The notes under the pieces: generated by a model
What the model was told of the DNA's origin: nothing
Database searches by the model: none
What the model saw: only the letters and a program-made list of their open reading frames with translations
DNA from: Oribacterium sp. oral taxon 102
Lineage (GTDB): Bacteria; Bacillota; Clostridia; Lachnospirales; Lachnospiraceae
DNA length: 64,000 bases
Assembly (NCBI RefSeq): GCF_013394775.1
Contig: NZ_JABXYT010000001.1
Location: 2,244,001-2,308,000 of the forward strand
Direction of reading: 5' to 3'
In this document: piece after piece, positions 50,736-59,580 of the stretch
How the letters are laid out: the number at the start of each line of letters is the position of its first letter
How positions within the stretch are numbered: the stretch's first letter is position 1
Position numbers and translations under genes: made by a program

Positions 50736-50755
50736 TCTATTCTATGCCCACCTTC

Positions 50756-51295
50756 TTAGATTTTTATGCTGCTTAACTGCTTCCGGAGCGCGCCGAGCCG
50801 GGACTCTACTGTTCCGTCCAAGGTCTTTCCATCCACCTCTACACGAAGCCCGCCCAGAACGCCTGCATCGATTCGTTCCCGAAGCTCTATTTCTTTTCCT
50901 GTTCTTTTCTTTAAAGCCTGTATGAGTGCCGTCCTCTGCGCCTCCGTCAGGGCAACCGCACTGCAAACCGTAGCGACGCTGATGCCCTTGTCGGCATTGT
51001 ACAGCGCAGTGAAGCTTCGGAAGCTGTCCCGATAGCGGAGAATCAGCCCCTTCTCCACGAGAAGCAGGAGGAAGTTCAGAAGATATTCCGGCACGCTCTC
51101 CCGGAGCGCCTCCGTGAGCAGCGAAAGCCGCTCCTTCTTCGGTATCGAGGGCTCGGAAAGCAGGCGCAGATAGTCCTCCTGCTCCCGGAACACCGCCTCT
51201 ACCGAGCGAATCCCCTCCATGATATCGTCCGCTGTATCCTCACTCCTCGCCAGATCATATAGACTCTTCCCGTACAGACCGGCAGCATTTGTCAT
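50756..51295 (-). CDS. atpH: F-type ATP synthase delta subunit
   Basis: Peripheral-stalk subunit joining the b dimer to the alpha3beta3 head. The 179 residues start AAGLYGKSLYDLARSEDTAD and end with the conserved GGLRVEVDGKTLDGTVESRL segment. Its start overlaps the atpF stop by 4 bases, so the two are translationally coupled. Confidence 0.92.
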   Translation of the reverse strand: MTNAAGLYGKSLYDLARSEDTADDIMEGIRSVEAVFREQEDYLRLLSEPSIPKKERLSLLTEALRESVPEYLLNFLLLLVEKGLILRYRDSFRSFTALYNADKGISVATVCSAVALTEAQRTALIQALKKRTGKEIELRERIDAGVLGGLRVEVDGKTLDGTVESRLGALRKQLSSIKI

Positions 51296-51795
51296 GACGC
51301 CTCCTCTACCCGTCTCAGGAAATCATCGATCAGCGCCTTGTGCTCCGCCTCGTGGATCTCCTTCTCCACAACCTTTCCGGCGATATCCATCGCGAGTCCG
51401 CCGATCTCATCCTTGACCTCATTCAGCGCCCGCTGCCGCTCCGCGCGCACATCCTCCTCCGCCTTCGCCCTGAGGGCTGCAACGTACTGCTGTGCTTCTA
51501 CGGTGATGGATTCCGCTCTGGTCTTCGCATCCTTCTCCGCTTTCTCGAGAATGCGCCCCGCCTCGCCTCTTGCGTCACGGATACTGCTCTCGTATTCCGT
51601 CCTTGCCTTCTCCGCTTCTTCCCGCGCGTTCCGCGCCTGATTCAGCTCGGCATCTGTTTTCTCCTGCCGTTTCGCGAGGATCTCATGCACCGGCTTGAAG
51701 AGAAAGCGCTTGATAAGGTACATTTGAATGAAAAGATTCAAAATCATTGCGATAAAGGTCCACGGAATAATTGTAACCAATGCCTGTGATTCCAT
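51292..51795 (-). CDS. atpF: F-type ATP synthase b subunit
   Basis: Peripheral stalk. The 167 residues have one N-terminal membrane segment (TIIPWTFIAMILNLFIQMYL) and then a long charged coiled coil (about residues 35-165) rich in Ala, Glu, Lys and Arg. There is one b gene, so the stator is a homodimer. Confidence 0.93.
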   Translation of the reverse strand: MESQALVTIIPWTFIAMILNLFIQMYLIKRFLFKPVHEILAKRQEKTDAELNQARNAREEAEKARTEYESSIRDARGEAGRILEKAEKDAKTRAESITVEAQQYVAALRAKAEEDVRAERQRALNEVKDEIGGLAMDIAGKVVEKEIHEAEHKALIDDFLRRVEEAS

Positions 51796-51871
51796 GCTTT
51801 TACCTCCCTGATCACATAAGTGCCATTTCCACCCTCGATACCAATGCCGGAGGGCTTCCCATCCAGAGCGA

Positions 51872-52165
<294 letters not shown>

Positions 52166-52261
52166 CTAAGGTATAGATAGATTGGGAAATCTGCCTGCTT
52201 TCCGGCAGTGCCCGCCTGCTCCCGTCCGCATCGCGGTCAGGAAATGAAAAAATGCCGCAGC

Positions 52262-53020
52262 TTATTCCGCCGCATTGGCAATGTACATGATGGTCAGCAT
52301 CGTGAAGATAAACGCCTGCATCACGCCCGAGAACCAGTCAAAATAAAAGGAGAGGATCGCAGGAACGCCGACATCCAGAATCGGGATCTGGGACAAAAGT
52401 CTTCCGGCAGCGCCCGGAAGCAGCCCGAGCAGCGCTGCGGATGCTACCGCGAGCGCGGCATAGATCAGCCCGTTGATGACGATACCGGACAGGATATTGC
52501 CGAAATGACGGCATGCCATGCTCACCGGTGTCGCCAGCTCCGAAAGGATATTGAAGGGCGTCATCACCGCGATCGGCGTCGTAAAGCCCTTCAGATATCC
52601 GAGAAGCCCCCCCGCCTTGATCTTGTTGGCGGTAATCATTACGAACACGACCACAGCCCACGCCGCCTCCGTCGAGAGATCCGCCGTCGGACTCCGCAGC
52701 CCGACCAGACTGATCAGATTGGAGACCACACTCGTCGCGAAAAGCGCCGCCACGAACGGAATCAGGGAATCGAAGCGGTTCCCGCCGGTATTCGTCCGCA
52801 CCAGCTTTTCGGCGCTCTCCACCAGCATTTCGGCGACCGCCTGCCGCTTCCCGATCTTCTCCACCTTCAGATTCCGCGTCAGGAAGATGCACAGTCCCGT
52901 GATCAGCAGCATCACAAGCCAGCTGACCACGATGGTCTCGGAAAGCAGGATGTCGCCGAGAATCGGAATCCCCGTCGGAATACGGAGGAATACCTTCGCA
53001 CCGGATATTTCAAAATTCAT
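52262..53020 (-). CDS. atpB: F-type ATP synthase a subunit
   Basis: Stator channel subunit, 252 residues with five or six membrane segments. The conserved helix carries ACRHFGNILSGIVINGLIYA with the essential Arg. Earlier segments include IVVSWLVMLLITGLCIFLTR. With Glu-type c subunits it forms the ion path. It precedes atpE with a 108-base gap. Confidence 0.93.
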   Translation of the reverse strand: MNFEISGAKVFLRIPTGIPILGDILLSETIVVSWLVMLLITGLCIFLTRNLKVEKIGKRQAVAEMLVESAEKLVRTNTGGNRFDSLIPFVAALFATSVVSNLISLVGLRSPTADLSTEAAWAVVVFVMITANKIKAGGLLGYLKGFTTPIAVMTPFNILSELATPVSMACRHFGNILSGIVINGLIYAALAVASAALLGLLPGAAGRLLSQIPILDVGVPAILSFYFDWFSGVMQAFIFTMLTIMYIANAAE

Positions 53021-53062
53021 ACTCTGTTTTCACCTCCTTCTTCATGGAATAGGCGATATACT

Positions 53063-53464
53063 TCAGTTCTTCTTGAGAACGCCCCTGACTTTAATGAAAA
53101 TCCCCGGAAACAGCAGCGGGAGAATGCCTGAAACGACATGGATCTGCGGCAGCACCATGCAGAGCACCAGCCATAAAAGCTGCACCATCGTCCGATTCCG
53201 ATAGCTCAGACGCATCTTCTGGTAGGCGAGCTCCCGGCTCTCCGCACCGACGACGCCCTGCACGCTCATCCCCATCCAGAAAAAATTCAGGCTCGCGAGC
53301 AGGCTTCCCAATACGCCTCCGAGCACCACCCGGTAATCAAACGAAACTCTCCCCGGCATCGTCCGGTGCAGTACGAAAAATACAGCAAGCATGACAATAC
53401 AGGCAAGCATATCGAACACCAGTATATTCCTGCTTTCCTTCCGGACGCTCTCCTGTATCTTCAT
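53063..53464 (-). CDS. AtpI-like small membrane protein of the ATP synthase operon
   Basis: A 133-residue protein with about four hydrophobic segments (ILVFDMLACIVMLAVFFVLH, LGGVLGSLLASLNFFWMGMS, MVQLLWLVLCMVLPQIHVVS, ILPLLFPGIFIKVRGVL). Its position just before atpB, its length and its topology fit the AtpI/ATP synthase subunit I group, which assists c-ring assembly. Sequence similarity is weak, as is usual for this group. It lies 10 bases after the AtpZ-like gene. Confidence 0.75.
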   Translation of the reverse strand: MKIQESVRKESRNILVFDMLACIVMLAVFFVLHRTMPGRVSFDYRVVLGGVLGSLLASLNFFWMGMSVQGVVGAESRELAYQKMRLSYRNRTMVQLLWLVLCMVLPQIHVVSGILPLLFPGIFIKVRGVLKKN

Positions 53465-53474
53465 CTTCTCTCTC

Positions 53475-53732
53475 CTAACGATGGCGATTCATCCCAAACG
53501 GCTCCTTGCGATCCTTTCCCTTTCTGCTCAGGGAAAGGTAAAATTTATAGGCAGTCATGAAGGAGCCGCCCAGCCCGAAGACAAAGCCCGGCAGGTACAC
53601 CCACTGTCCCACTCCTATATATTTCGTCAGGGCATAGCAAAAAAATAAGCAGAGCAGCAGCGGCATGATCAGGGACAGCCCCAGCTGCGATAAGAGGGAC
53701 AGATTCTTCATCAGCTCCGAATACTGCTTCAT
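53475..53732 (-). CDS. AtpZ-like small membrane protein
   Basis: An 85-residue protein with two membrane segments (LGLSLIMPLLLCLFFCYALT and GQWVYLPGFVFGLGGSFMTA) and a basic tail, as in the AtpZ/AtpI family found at the start of Firmicute atp operons. The start at 53732 follows GGAGGAGACACGGG. It is the first gene after the promoter at 53829-53857. A role in ring assembly or Mg2+ transport has been proposed for relatives. Confidence 0.75.
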   Translation of the reverse strand: MKQYSELMKNLSLLSQLGLSLIMPLLLCLFFCYALTKYIGVGQWVYLPGFVFGLGGSFMTAYKFYLSLSRKGKDRKEPFGMNRHR

Positions 53733-53828
53733 CCCGTGTCTCCTCCTCACCGGATCATAAATCTTGTTTGATTTTTCCAAAAGACCAAAAAAAAAGTAAG
53801 CGAATCTGCAAATTTTTGTGTTTTGTTT

Positions 53829-53857
53829 ATTCTACACCACACAAGCGAAGAAATCAA
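53829..53857 (-). promoter_or_regulatory. Promoter of the ATP synthase operon
   Basis: Minus-strand TTGATT (53852-53857) and TAGAAT (53829-53834) with a 17-base spacer. The leader of about 90 bases is A/T-rich. The -35 box abuts the terminator of ttdB. Confidence 0.7.
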
Positions 53858-53860
53858 GGA

Positions 53861-53940
53861 AAGAGCCGTCGCGCTTGCGAAATTTGACAGAGCCCCGAAT
53901 CCGGACAGCTGTCAATTCACCAAGCGCAACGGCTCTTCTC
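53861..53940 (-). terminator. Long nested terminator after ttdB
   Basis: AGAGCCGTCGCGCTTG and CAAGCGCAACGGCTCT form a 16-bp stem with one mismatch. Its interior holds a second stem TTGACAG/CTGTCAA. On the minus strand it is followed by TTTCC. The nested two-stem design is unusually large for a simple terminator. Confidence 0.75.
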
Positions 53941-53968
53941 CTCTTTTCTCTGTGCAGCCGTCCGCCGC

Positions 53969-54598
53969 TTACTTAATGAAGCCGACCTGACTGCTGATCT
54001 TCGCGATCTGTTCCTCTTTCCTCCGATTGTATTCTACCTTCTTCTCCTCGAAGTAATTCCTGCCATAGCTGTCGATGGAGACAATCAGCGGGCCGAACTC
54101 CTTCACATGACAGTGCCACAGCGTCTCCGGCATTCCCAGATCCTTCCATTCCGCCTCTACGATCTCCTCTACCTCCACCGCGGCAACCACTGCATTCCCC
54201 GCGGGGAATACGCAGTGGATCGCGCCGAACTCCTCGCAGGCGCGGGCGGTATTCTCCTTCATGCCCCCCTTGCCCACGATCACCCGCACACCGGTGGTCT
54301 TCACGAACTCATACTCGAACTTCTCCATCCGCATGGAGGTTGTCGGCCCGACGGAAACCATCTCGTATCTGTCCTCTCCCAGCGGACGGATGATCGGCCC
54401 TGCATGAAGAATCGCCGCATCTCTCACGTCTACGGGGATTTTTCTCCCCTCCTCCACTACTCTTCGGTGTGCCACATCGCGGCAGGTAGTGATATCCCCG
54501 TCCAGATAGATCACGTCTCCGATGTGAATGTCCCCAAGATCCTCTCTGCTGATCGGCGTAACCAAAATTTTCTTTCCGTTTTCAACTCTGACTGACAT
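53969..54598 (-). CDS. ttdB: L(+)-tartrate dehydratase beta subunit
   Basis: Small subunit of the two-subunit class I (Fe-S) hydro-lyase that dehydrates L-tartrate to oxaloacetate. The 209 residues match the E. coli TtdB pattern as I recall it: GDVIYLDGDITTCRDVAHRR, HAGPIIRP, EMVSVGPTTSMRMEKFEYEF, VIVGKGGMKEN and GMPETLWHCHVKEFGPLIVS. It is 17 bases downstream of ttdA. A fumarase beta subunit is the alternative, but the length and sequence fit TtdB better. Confidence 0.87.
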   Translation of the reverse strand: MSVRVENGKKILVTPISREDLGDIHIGDVIYLDGDITTCRDVAHRRVVEEGRKIPVDVRDAAILHAGPIIRPLGEDRYEMVSVGPTTSMRMEKFEYEFVKTTGVRVIVGKGGMKENTARACEEFGAIHCVFPAGNAVVAAVEVEEIVEAEWKDLGMPETLWHCHVKEFGPLIVSIDSYGRNYFEEKKVEYNRRKEEQIAKISSQVGFIK

Positions 54599-54615
54599 GC
54601 TCTTCTCCTTTCCGC

Positions 54616-55524
54616 TCAGGCTTCCTTATACTCGAATCCGGTATGAGTATCCACAGTGAAATGCAGATCCCTGTCGAAGACAATATGTCCCCTCCTATGG
54701 CTCCAGCAGCCCACGTTCACTGCGACGCCGATCGCGGAAGGATGGCGGGCGGTGTTTTCGATATTTACACCCATAACGGAATACTTTCCGCCCATTCCCT
54801 GCGGCCCGAGTCCCAGCGCATTGATGCCGTCCTCCAGGAGGCGCTCCATCTTCGCCGCATTTGCATTGGGATTGCGGGAGCCCACCCTGCGCATCAGTGC
54901 CTTCTTGGAATTCATCGCCGCGGTTTCCACGGAGGTGCCCACGCCCACACCGACCAGAAGCGGCGGACAGGCATTGAGCCCGTAAGAGGTCATCCGATCC
55001 AGAACGAATTTCGTCACGCCCTCATAGCCCTCGCCGGGCATCAGCACCGTAGCGTTTCCAGGCAGTGTGCAGCCGCCGCCCGCCATATAGGTGTAGATCT
55101 CGCACTGATCGGAATGCGGCACGATGTCCCACCACACCGTGGGTGTGCCCTTGCCCACATTTCTCCCTGTATTGTACTCATCGAAGGTCTCCACGGAATT
55201 GTGCCGGAGCGGCGTCTCCTTCGTGGACTGCACCACCGCCGAAACCAGCGCCTCCTCCAGATCGTCCATATAGGGGAAGCCCGTGCCGCACTTCACCCAG
55301 AACTGCAGCACGCCGGTGTCCTGACAGGACGGCCTGTTCAGCTCCACTGCAAGCTTCTGGTTCCGGAACATGGTGTCATAGATCACCTTCGCCATCGGCG
55401 AGTCCTCCCTGCCGCGAAGCTCCTCCAGCTTGTCGATGACGTCGTCCGGCAGCTTCTTTGCCGTGAAGCCGACGAACTGCGACATAATGTCGGTGAACCT
55501 CTGGATCTGTTTTTCGTTTGACAT
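54616..55524 (-). CDS. ttdA: L(+)-tartrate dehydratase alpha subunit
   Basis: Large subunit with the labile [4Fe-4S] cluster. The 302 residues carry ELNRPSCQDTGVLQFWVKCG, APLRHNSVETFDEYNTGRN-like sequence (TPLRHNSVETFDEYNTGRNV), TYMAGGGCTLPGNATVLMPG, GLNACPPLLVGVGVGTSVET and GVAVNVGCWSHRRG. These include the cluster Cys residues and follow E. coli TtdA (303 residues) nearly end to end. It precedes ttdB and follows an SLC13 transporter on the same strand. Fumarate hydratase activity cannot be excluded from sequence. Confidence 0.88.
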   Translation of the reverse strand: MSNEKQIQRFTDIMSQFVGFTAKKLPDDVIDKLEELRGREDSPMAKVIYDTMFRNQKLAVELNRPSCQDTGVLQFWVKCGTGFPYMDDLEEALVSAVVQSTKETPLRHNSVETFDEYNTGRNVGKGTPTVWWDIVPHSDQCEIYTYMAGGGCTLPGNATVLMPGEGYEGVTKFVLDRMTSYGLNACPPLLVGVGVGTSVETAAMNSKKALMRRVGSRNPNANAAKMERLLEDGINALGLGPQGMGGKYSVMGVNIENTARHPSAIGVAVNVGCWSHRRGHIVFDRDLHFTVDTHTGFEYKEA

Positions 55525-55627
55525 ATTCTCCTCCTGAAAATATTGAATGATGGACTCCGTACTGTTTTCCTTAAGCTTCTATGTATTTTCCGTCCTGCAC
55601 ATACGTCCCGCGTCCTCTCTGGGATAC

Positions 55628-56902
55628 TCAGCCGGGGAAGAAGGGGAACGCGATGGGAAGCAGTATCATGCTTACCACTGTGGCGATGAGGATGAGCGGC
55701 AGCCCGCTCTTCACATAGTCGTTGAACTTATATCCGCCGATCCCCAAGACCATGGTATTCGCCGGCATGCCGATCGGAGTCGCATAGGCACAGGAACCGC
55801 CAATCACACATGCCATCAGCACCGCCCTGGGATCCGCCCCCATCCCCTGCGCAATAGAGAGACAGATCGGTGCCATCAGCGCAGTCGTGGCAGTATTGGA
55901 CATGAAATTGGTCAGAACGCAGCAGATGATGAAGACCACGAAAGTCAGCACATACGGGGAGGGGTTCGCGCCCAGTGCCCCGATGACCGTATCTGCGATC
56001 ATCTGCCCGGCTCCGGTATCCCGCAGCGCGGAGGCGAGGGACAGCGTTCCACCGAATAGGAAGATCGTCTTCAGGTCGATCGACTTCAGCGCATCCTTCT
56101 CAGAAATAACGCCGGTAAGAATCAGGAGAATTGCGCCGATGCAGCCGGTCACCGCCAGCTTAACCCCGATTCTCTTCTCGAAAATCATTCCCAGCAGCGT
56201 AATCACCAGTATCAGGAGCGAGAGCAGCTTCTTCCACCTCGGAACCTTGCTGTAATCCCTTCCCTCCTCGAATGCACTTCCCTCCTCCTGTACGTCATGG
56301 TTCGGAAGGAGGCGGAAGCCGAAGGTCGCATAGAAGAGGATCCCCAGCAGGAGAATCGGGCCGCCGATGATCGCATATTCGAAGAAACCAAAGCTCTCCC
56401 CGGTCGCCTCCTGCAGCACGCTCTGCCCGATCATATTGCCCGGCGCGCCGATCAGCGAAAGATTTCCGCCCATCGCAGCCGCAAACACCAGCGGCATCAG
56501 CAGACGGGAACGCTTGAAGCCTGACTTGCCGGCGATTCCCACTACCACCGGAATGAGAATCGCCGCCGTCCCCGTATTGGAGAGAAAGCCGCTCATCACG
56601 CCGACGATCGCCATGATGGCGATGATAAGCCCCTTTTCCGTCTTGGAAAATTTCGTGACCAGCCCGCCGATTTCATTCGCCATCCCCGTCTCGAAGAGAG
56701 CACCTCCCACGATGAACATAGCAACGAAGAGAATCACATTGCTGTCAATGAAGCCGGAAAAGGCGGTCTTTACATCCAGAACGCCTGTTACGATCAGTCC
56801 AATGCAGACGATCATCGAGGTTAGCCCCAGAGGAAGCTTCTCCGTCACGAACATGACGATGGCGAAAAGCAGGAACAAAAGTGTAATAAGAGCAGGACTC
56901 AT
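55628..56902 (-). CDS. SLC13/DASS-family transporter linked to tartrate dehydratase
   Basis: A 424-residue polytopic membrane protein of the SLC13 (DASS/ion-transporter) family. It has two SNT-type motifs, GVMSGFLSNTGTAAILIPVV and CCVLTNFMSNTATTALMAPI, which form the substrate/Na+ site, and GGSCAYATPIGMPANTMVLG near the end. A hydrophilic loop (about residues 205-225) separates the halves. It is the first gene of the unit that continues with ttdA and ttdB, so L-tartrate or a related dicarboxylate is the likely cargo. E. coli TtdT, a tartrate/succinate antiporter, is in the same superfamily. Confidence 0.88.
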   Translation of the reverse strand: MSPALITLLFLLFAIVMFVTEKLPLGLTSMIVCIGLIVTGVLDVKTAFSGFIDSNVILFVAMFIVGGALFETGMANEIGGLVTKFSKTEKGLIIAIMAIVGVMSGFLSNTGTAAILIPVVVGIAGKSGFKRSRLLMPLVFAAAMGGNLSLIGAPGNMIGQSVLQEATGESFGFFEYAIIGGPILLLGILFYATFGFRLLPNHDVQEEGSAFEEGRDYSKVPRWKKLLSLLILVITLLGMIFEKRIGVKLAVTGCIGAILLILTGVISEKDALKSIDLKTIFLFGGTLSLASALRDTGAGQMIADTVIGALGANPSPYVLTFVVFIICCVLTNFMSNTATTALMAPICLSIAQGMGADPRAVLMACVIGGSCAYATPIGMPANTMVLGIGGYKFNDYVKSGLPLILIATVVSMILLPIAFPFFPG

Positions 56903-56983
56903 AGTAACTTACCTCCCGAAATAATTGCGTATTTCCCACAGAGAATCTCAGACGGCCATCCGTAATCTCATTTGCTTGCCTTC

Positions 56984-56989
56984 ATTATA
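56984..56989 (-). promoter_or_regulatory. -10 box of the tartrate unit
   Basis: Minus-strand TATAAT at 56984-56989 with no good -35, as is common for activator-dependent promoters. The adjacent CGAATATACAATAGGCTGCG could hold the LysR site. Confidence 0.45.
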
Positions 56990-57087
56990 GGAAGGACGCA
57001 GCCTATTGTATATTCGTTTAATCCTGCCTTAGTATAGGTTTTTTTTATGCTGAAAATCTGCTATACTGAACAAAAGGAGGCTCCGCC

Positions 57088-57969
57088 ATGACCCTGCATC
57101 AGCTGGAATATTTCTGCTCCGTATGCCGTTACCAGAGCATCTCAAGAGCCGCGGAGGAGCTCTTCGTCTCGCAGCCCACCATCTCCGTCTCGATCCGCGA
57201 TCTGGAGAAGGAGTTTCACCTGAAGCTGCTGAACCATCAGAAAAACAGGATCTCCATCACCTCGGAGGGGCAGCTCTTCTATGAACGGGCGGAACAGCTC
57301 CTCCGGGAGAGCCGGGAAATGCACACGGAGTTCTCCGACCTCGCCCGAAACCGGGCACCTCTGAAAATCGGCATTCCGCCGGTAATGAGTACGCTCTTTT
57401 TCCCCCGCGTCACACGAAGCTTCCAGAGCATGCACGATATCCCCGTCCAGCTCTTCGAGTACGGCTCCGTCCGCGCCAGAGCGATGGTGGATAACGACCG
57501 GCTGGATCTCGCGCTGGTCAATATGGACTTCCCCAATATAGAAAGCTATCACAACTACGAGATCATGCGGGAGACCATCACCTACTGCGTTTCCAGGACC
57601 CACCCCTATTTCCGGGAAAAGGCGGTCACCATGGAGATGCTGAAGGGGGAAAAAATCATTCTCTTCAATACCGATTCCGTGCTGAACCGTATCATTCATG
57701 CCAAATACGATGCCGCCGGTCTCCGTCCGGATGTGCTGATGTACAGCAGCCAGCTCTACACCATCCTGAATATGGTACGGGGCGGAGACTGCGGCGCTTT
57801 TCTCTACGCCTCGCTGATCATCAATCCTGTCGATTTCTCAGCGATTCCGCTCTCCCCCGCCTCCAGCAGCCGCTTCGGCATCATCTGGAAAAAGGGCGGC
57901 TTCATCCCGCACAGGCTGTCCCGCTTCATCGAATTTATCAGGGGCTATGATATGTCTCCCTATCTCTGA
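57088..57969 (+). CDS. LysR-family regulator divergent from the tartrate unit (TtdR-like)
   Basis: A 293-residue LysR regulator. The HTH is MTLHQLEYFCSVCRYQSISR then AAEELFVSQPTISVSIRDLE. The effector domain begins at about residue 88 (RAPLKIGIPPVMSTLFFPRV). The start at 57088 follows AAAGGAGGCTCCGCC, and the extended -10 TGCTATACT lies about 20 bases upstream. Its divergent position points to control of the SLC13-ttdA-ttdB unit, as TtdR does in E. coli. Confidence 0.92.
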   Translation: MTLHQLEYFCSVCRYQSISRAAEELFVSQPTISVSIRDLEKEFHLKLLNHQKNRISITSEGQLFYERAEQLLRESREMHTEFSDLARNRAPLKIGIPPVMSTLFFPRVTRSFQSMHDIPVQLFEYGSVRARAMVDNDRLDLALVNMDFPNIESYHNYEIMRETITYCVSRTHPYFREKAVTMEMLKGEKIILFNTDSVLNRIIHAKYDAAGLRPDVLMYSSQLYTILNMVRGGDCGAFLYASLIINPVDFSAIPLSPASSSRFGIIWKKGGFIPHRLSRFIEFIRGYDMSPYL

Positions 57970-58011
57970 GCCGGCTCTGGCCGGGAAAGCAGAATTCCCT
58001 GCGATGCCGCC

Positions 58012-58072
58012 GCAGAAAAGAGGAGCCTGCGTTCTGTGAAACACACAAAACGAAGACTCCTCTTCCTTTCTT
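58012..58072. terminator. Bidirectional terminator between the LysR gene and rnfB
   Basis: AAGAGGAG (58018-58025) and CTCCTCTT (58057-58064) form the stem, with GCGTT pairing AACG inside. There is an A-run on the left and a CTTTC stretch on the right, so it can serve both convergent transcripts. Confidence 0.7.
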
Positions 58073-58091
58073 CTCTGCCGCCATCCGGCTC

Positions 58092-58952
58092 TTATCCTGC
58101 CGTCGCCGCAGCCGCTTCCGCCGCTTTCTCCGGCTTCGGCGCAGCCGGCTTCGCCGTACGCTTACCCGTGATCGCACCGGTCGGACACTTCTGTGCGCAG
58201 ATGCCGCAGTCCTTACACTTCTCGTTCATCACGGCGAGATCGCCGATAACATGGATCGCATCGAAGGGGCAGTTCTTCTCGCAGATGCCGCAGGCAATAC
58301 AGCCGATCGCACAGGCATCCTTGACCGCCTTGCCGCGGAGATGATTCTCACATGCCACGATATGCTTCTTCTTATAGGGTACGAGGTGAATGAGATGCTT
58401 CGGACAGGCCTTCACGCAGGCGCCGCAGGAGGTGCATTTTTCCTTATCCACCACTGCTACGCCATTCACCACATGGATCGCGTCAAACTGACAGACCTTC
58501 ACACAGGAGCCGTAGCCGCAGCAGGAGTAGGGGCACGCCTTCTCCGAGCCGCTGGCAGCCATGCTGACATCATTACAATCCGCAATGCCGCTGTACTTCG
58601 AGACCTGCTTCGCCTTGTCACAGTCTCCCTGACAATGTACGAAGGCGACGCGTCTCTCCTGCTCTCCGACCGGCTCGCTGCCCATGATCTCCGCGATCTT
58701 CTGCGCACAGGGGGCGCCGCCGACCGGGCACTGATTCACCGGGGCTTCTCCCTTCGCGATCGCCTTGGCACAGCCGTCGCAGCCCGGAAATCCGCAGGCG
58801 CCGCAGTTATTTCCCGGAAGCGCCGCCCGAACCAACGCCTCCCTCTCATCAACCTCCACCCTGAACTTCTCCGATGCCACACCGAGGAAGAGTCCGAGCA
58901 GCAGGCCGGTCGCACCGACCAGCACGGCGGCGACGATAATGAATTGAACCAT
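58092..58952 (-). CDS. rnfB: Rnf complex ferredoxin subunit RnfB
   Basis: Electron-entry Fe-S subunit of the ferredoxin:NAD+ oxidoreductase. The 286 residues have an N-terminal membrane segment (IIVAAVLVGATGLLLGLFLG), the four-Cys motif GNNCGACGFPGCDGCAKAIA, then many Cys for four [4Fe-4S] ferredoxin-type clusters: CTSCGACVKACPKHLIHL, IGCIACGICEKNCPFDAI and CKDCGICAQKCPTGAI. It ends in an Ala/Pro-rich tail. It is the last gene of rnfCDGEAB, as is standard. Confidence 0.95.
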   Translation of the reverse strand: MVQFIIVAAVLVGATGLLLGLFLGVASEKFRVEVDEREALVRAALPGNNCGACGFPGCDGCAKAIAKGEAPVNQCPVGGAPCAQKIAEIMGSEPVGEQERRVAFVHCQGDCDKAKQVSKYSGIADCNDVSMAASGSEKACPYSCCGYGSCVKVCQFDAIHVVNGVAVVDKEKCTSCGACVKACPKHLIHLVPYKKKHIVACENHLRGKAVKDACAIGCIACGICEKNCPFDAIHVIGDLAVMNEKCKDCGICAQKCPTGAITGKRTAKPAAPKPEKAAEAAAATAG

Positions 58953-58962
58953 TCTTTCCTCC

Positions 58963-59580
58963 TTAAATCAGGCCGCTGAAGCCCATAAACGCGATCGCCA
59001 TGAGTCCCGCCGTGATGAGGACGATCGGAGAGCCCTGAAATGCATGCGGAATCCTCGCATTATTCTCGTCGATGATATTTTCACGGATCGTAGACATCAG
59101 GATCAGTGCAAGTGCAAATCCACAGGAAATCCCCAGACCATAAACCAGAGACTCAATCAGGTTATAGCCGTAAGAAACGCTGTTCAGCGCCGCGCCCAGA
59201 ACGGCACAGTTCGTCGTAATCAGCGGAAGATAGACGCCGAGTGACTCATAGAGTGCCGGCACGTTCTTCTTCAGGAACATCTCCACGAACTGCACGAGCG
59301 CTGCGATCACTAAGATAAAGACAATAGTATTCAGGAACTCCAGTCCGTCGGAGAGCCCCAATGCCCTGCACAGGGGGCTCGCCGCGCTCAGAAAGGCGAT
59401 GTAAATCAGGTGCGTCACCACAGAGGCGATCGCAATGACGAAGATCACGGCACCGCCCATGCCCTTGGAGGAATCCGTCTTTTTCGAAACACCGAGGAAG
59501 GGGCAGATGCCTAAGAACTGGGAAAGCACGACATTGCTGACCAAGGAATACTTGATCGCGATCAGTAACAGATTCAACAT
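58963..59580 (-). CDS. rnfA: Rnf complex membrane subunit RnfA
   Basis: A 205-residue integral membrane protein with six segments. It has FLGICPFLGVSKKTDSSKGM, VNSVSYGYNL-type sequence (AALNSVSYGYNLIESLVYGL) and a final FQGSPIVLITAGLMAIAFMG. The Cys residues in ICPF and TTNCAVLG are those that hold the membrane-embedded Fe-S centre in Rnf/Nqr. It lies between rnfE and rnfB. Confidence 0.95.
   Translation of the reverse strand: MLNLLLIAIKYSLVSNVVLSQFLGICPFLGVSKKTDSSKGMGGAVIFVIAIASVVTHLIYIAFLSAASPLCRALGLSDGLEFLNTIVFILVIAALVQFVEMFLKKNVPALYESLGVYLPLITTNCAVLGAALNSVSYGYNLIESLVYGLGISCGFALALILMSTIRENIIDENNARIPHAFQGSPIVLITAGLMAIAFMGFSGLI

Noticed and set aside
53969..55524. Fumarate hydratase as the primary call for the two-subunit hydro-lyase
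   Set aside because: Sequence and length follow TtdA/TtdB more closely, and the transporter/LysR neighbours match the tartrate system. Fumarase remains the alternative.
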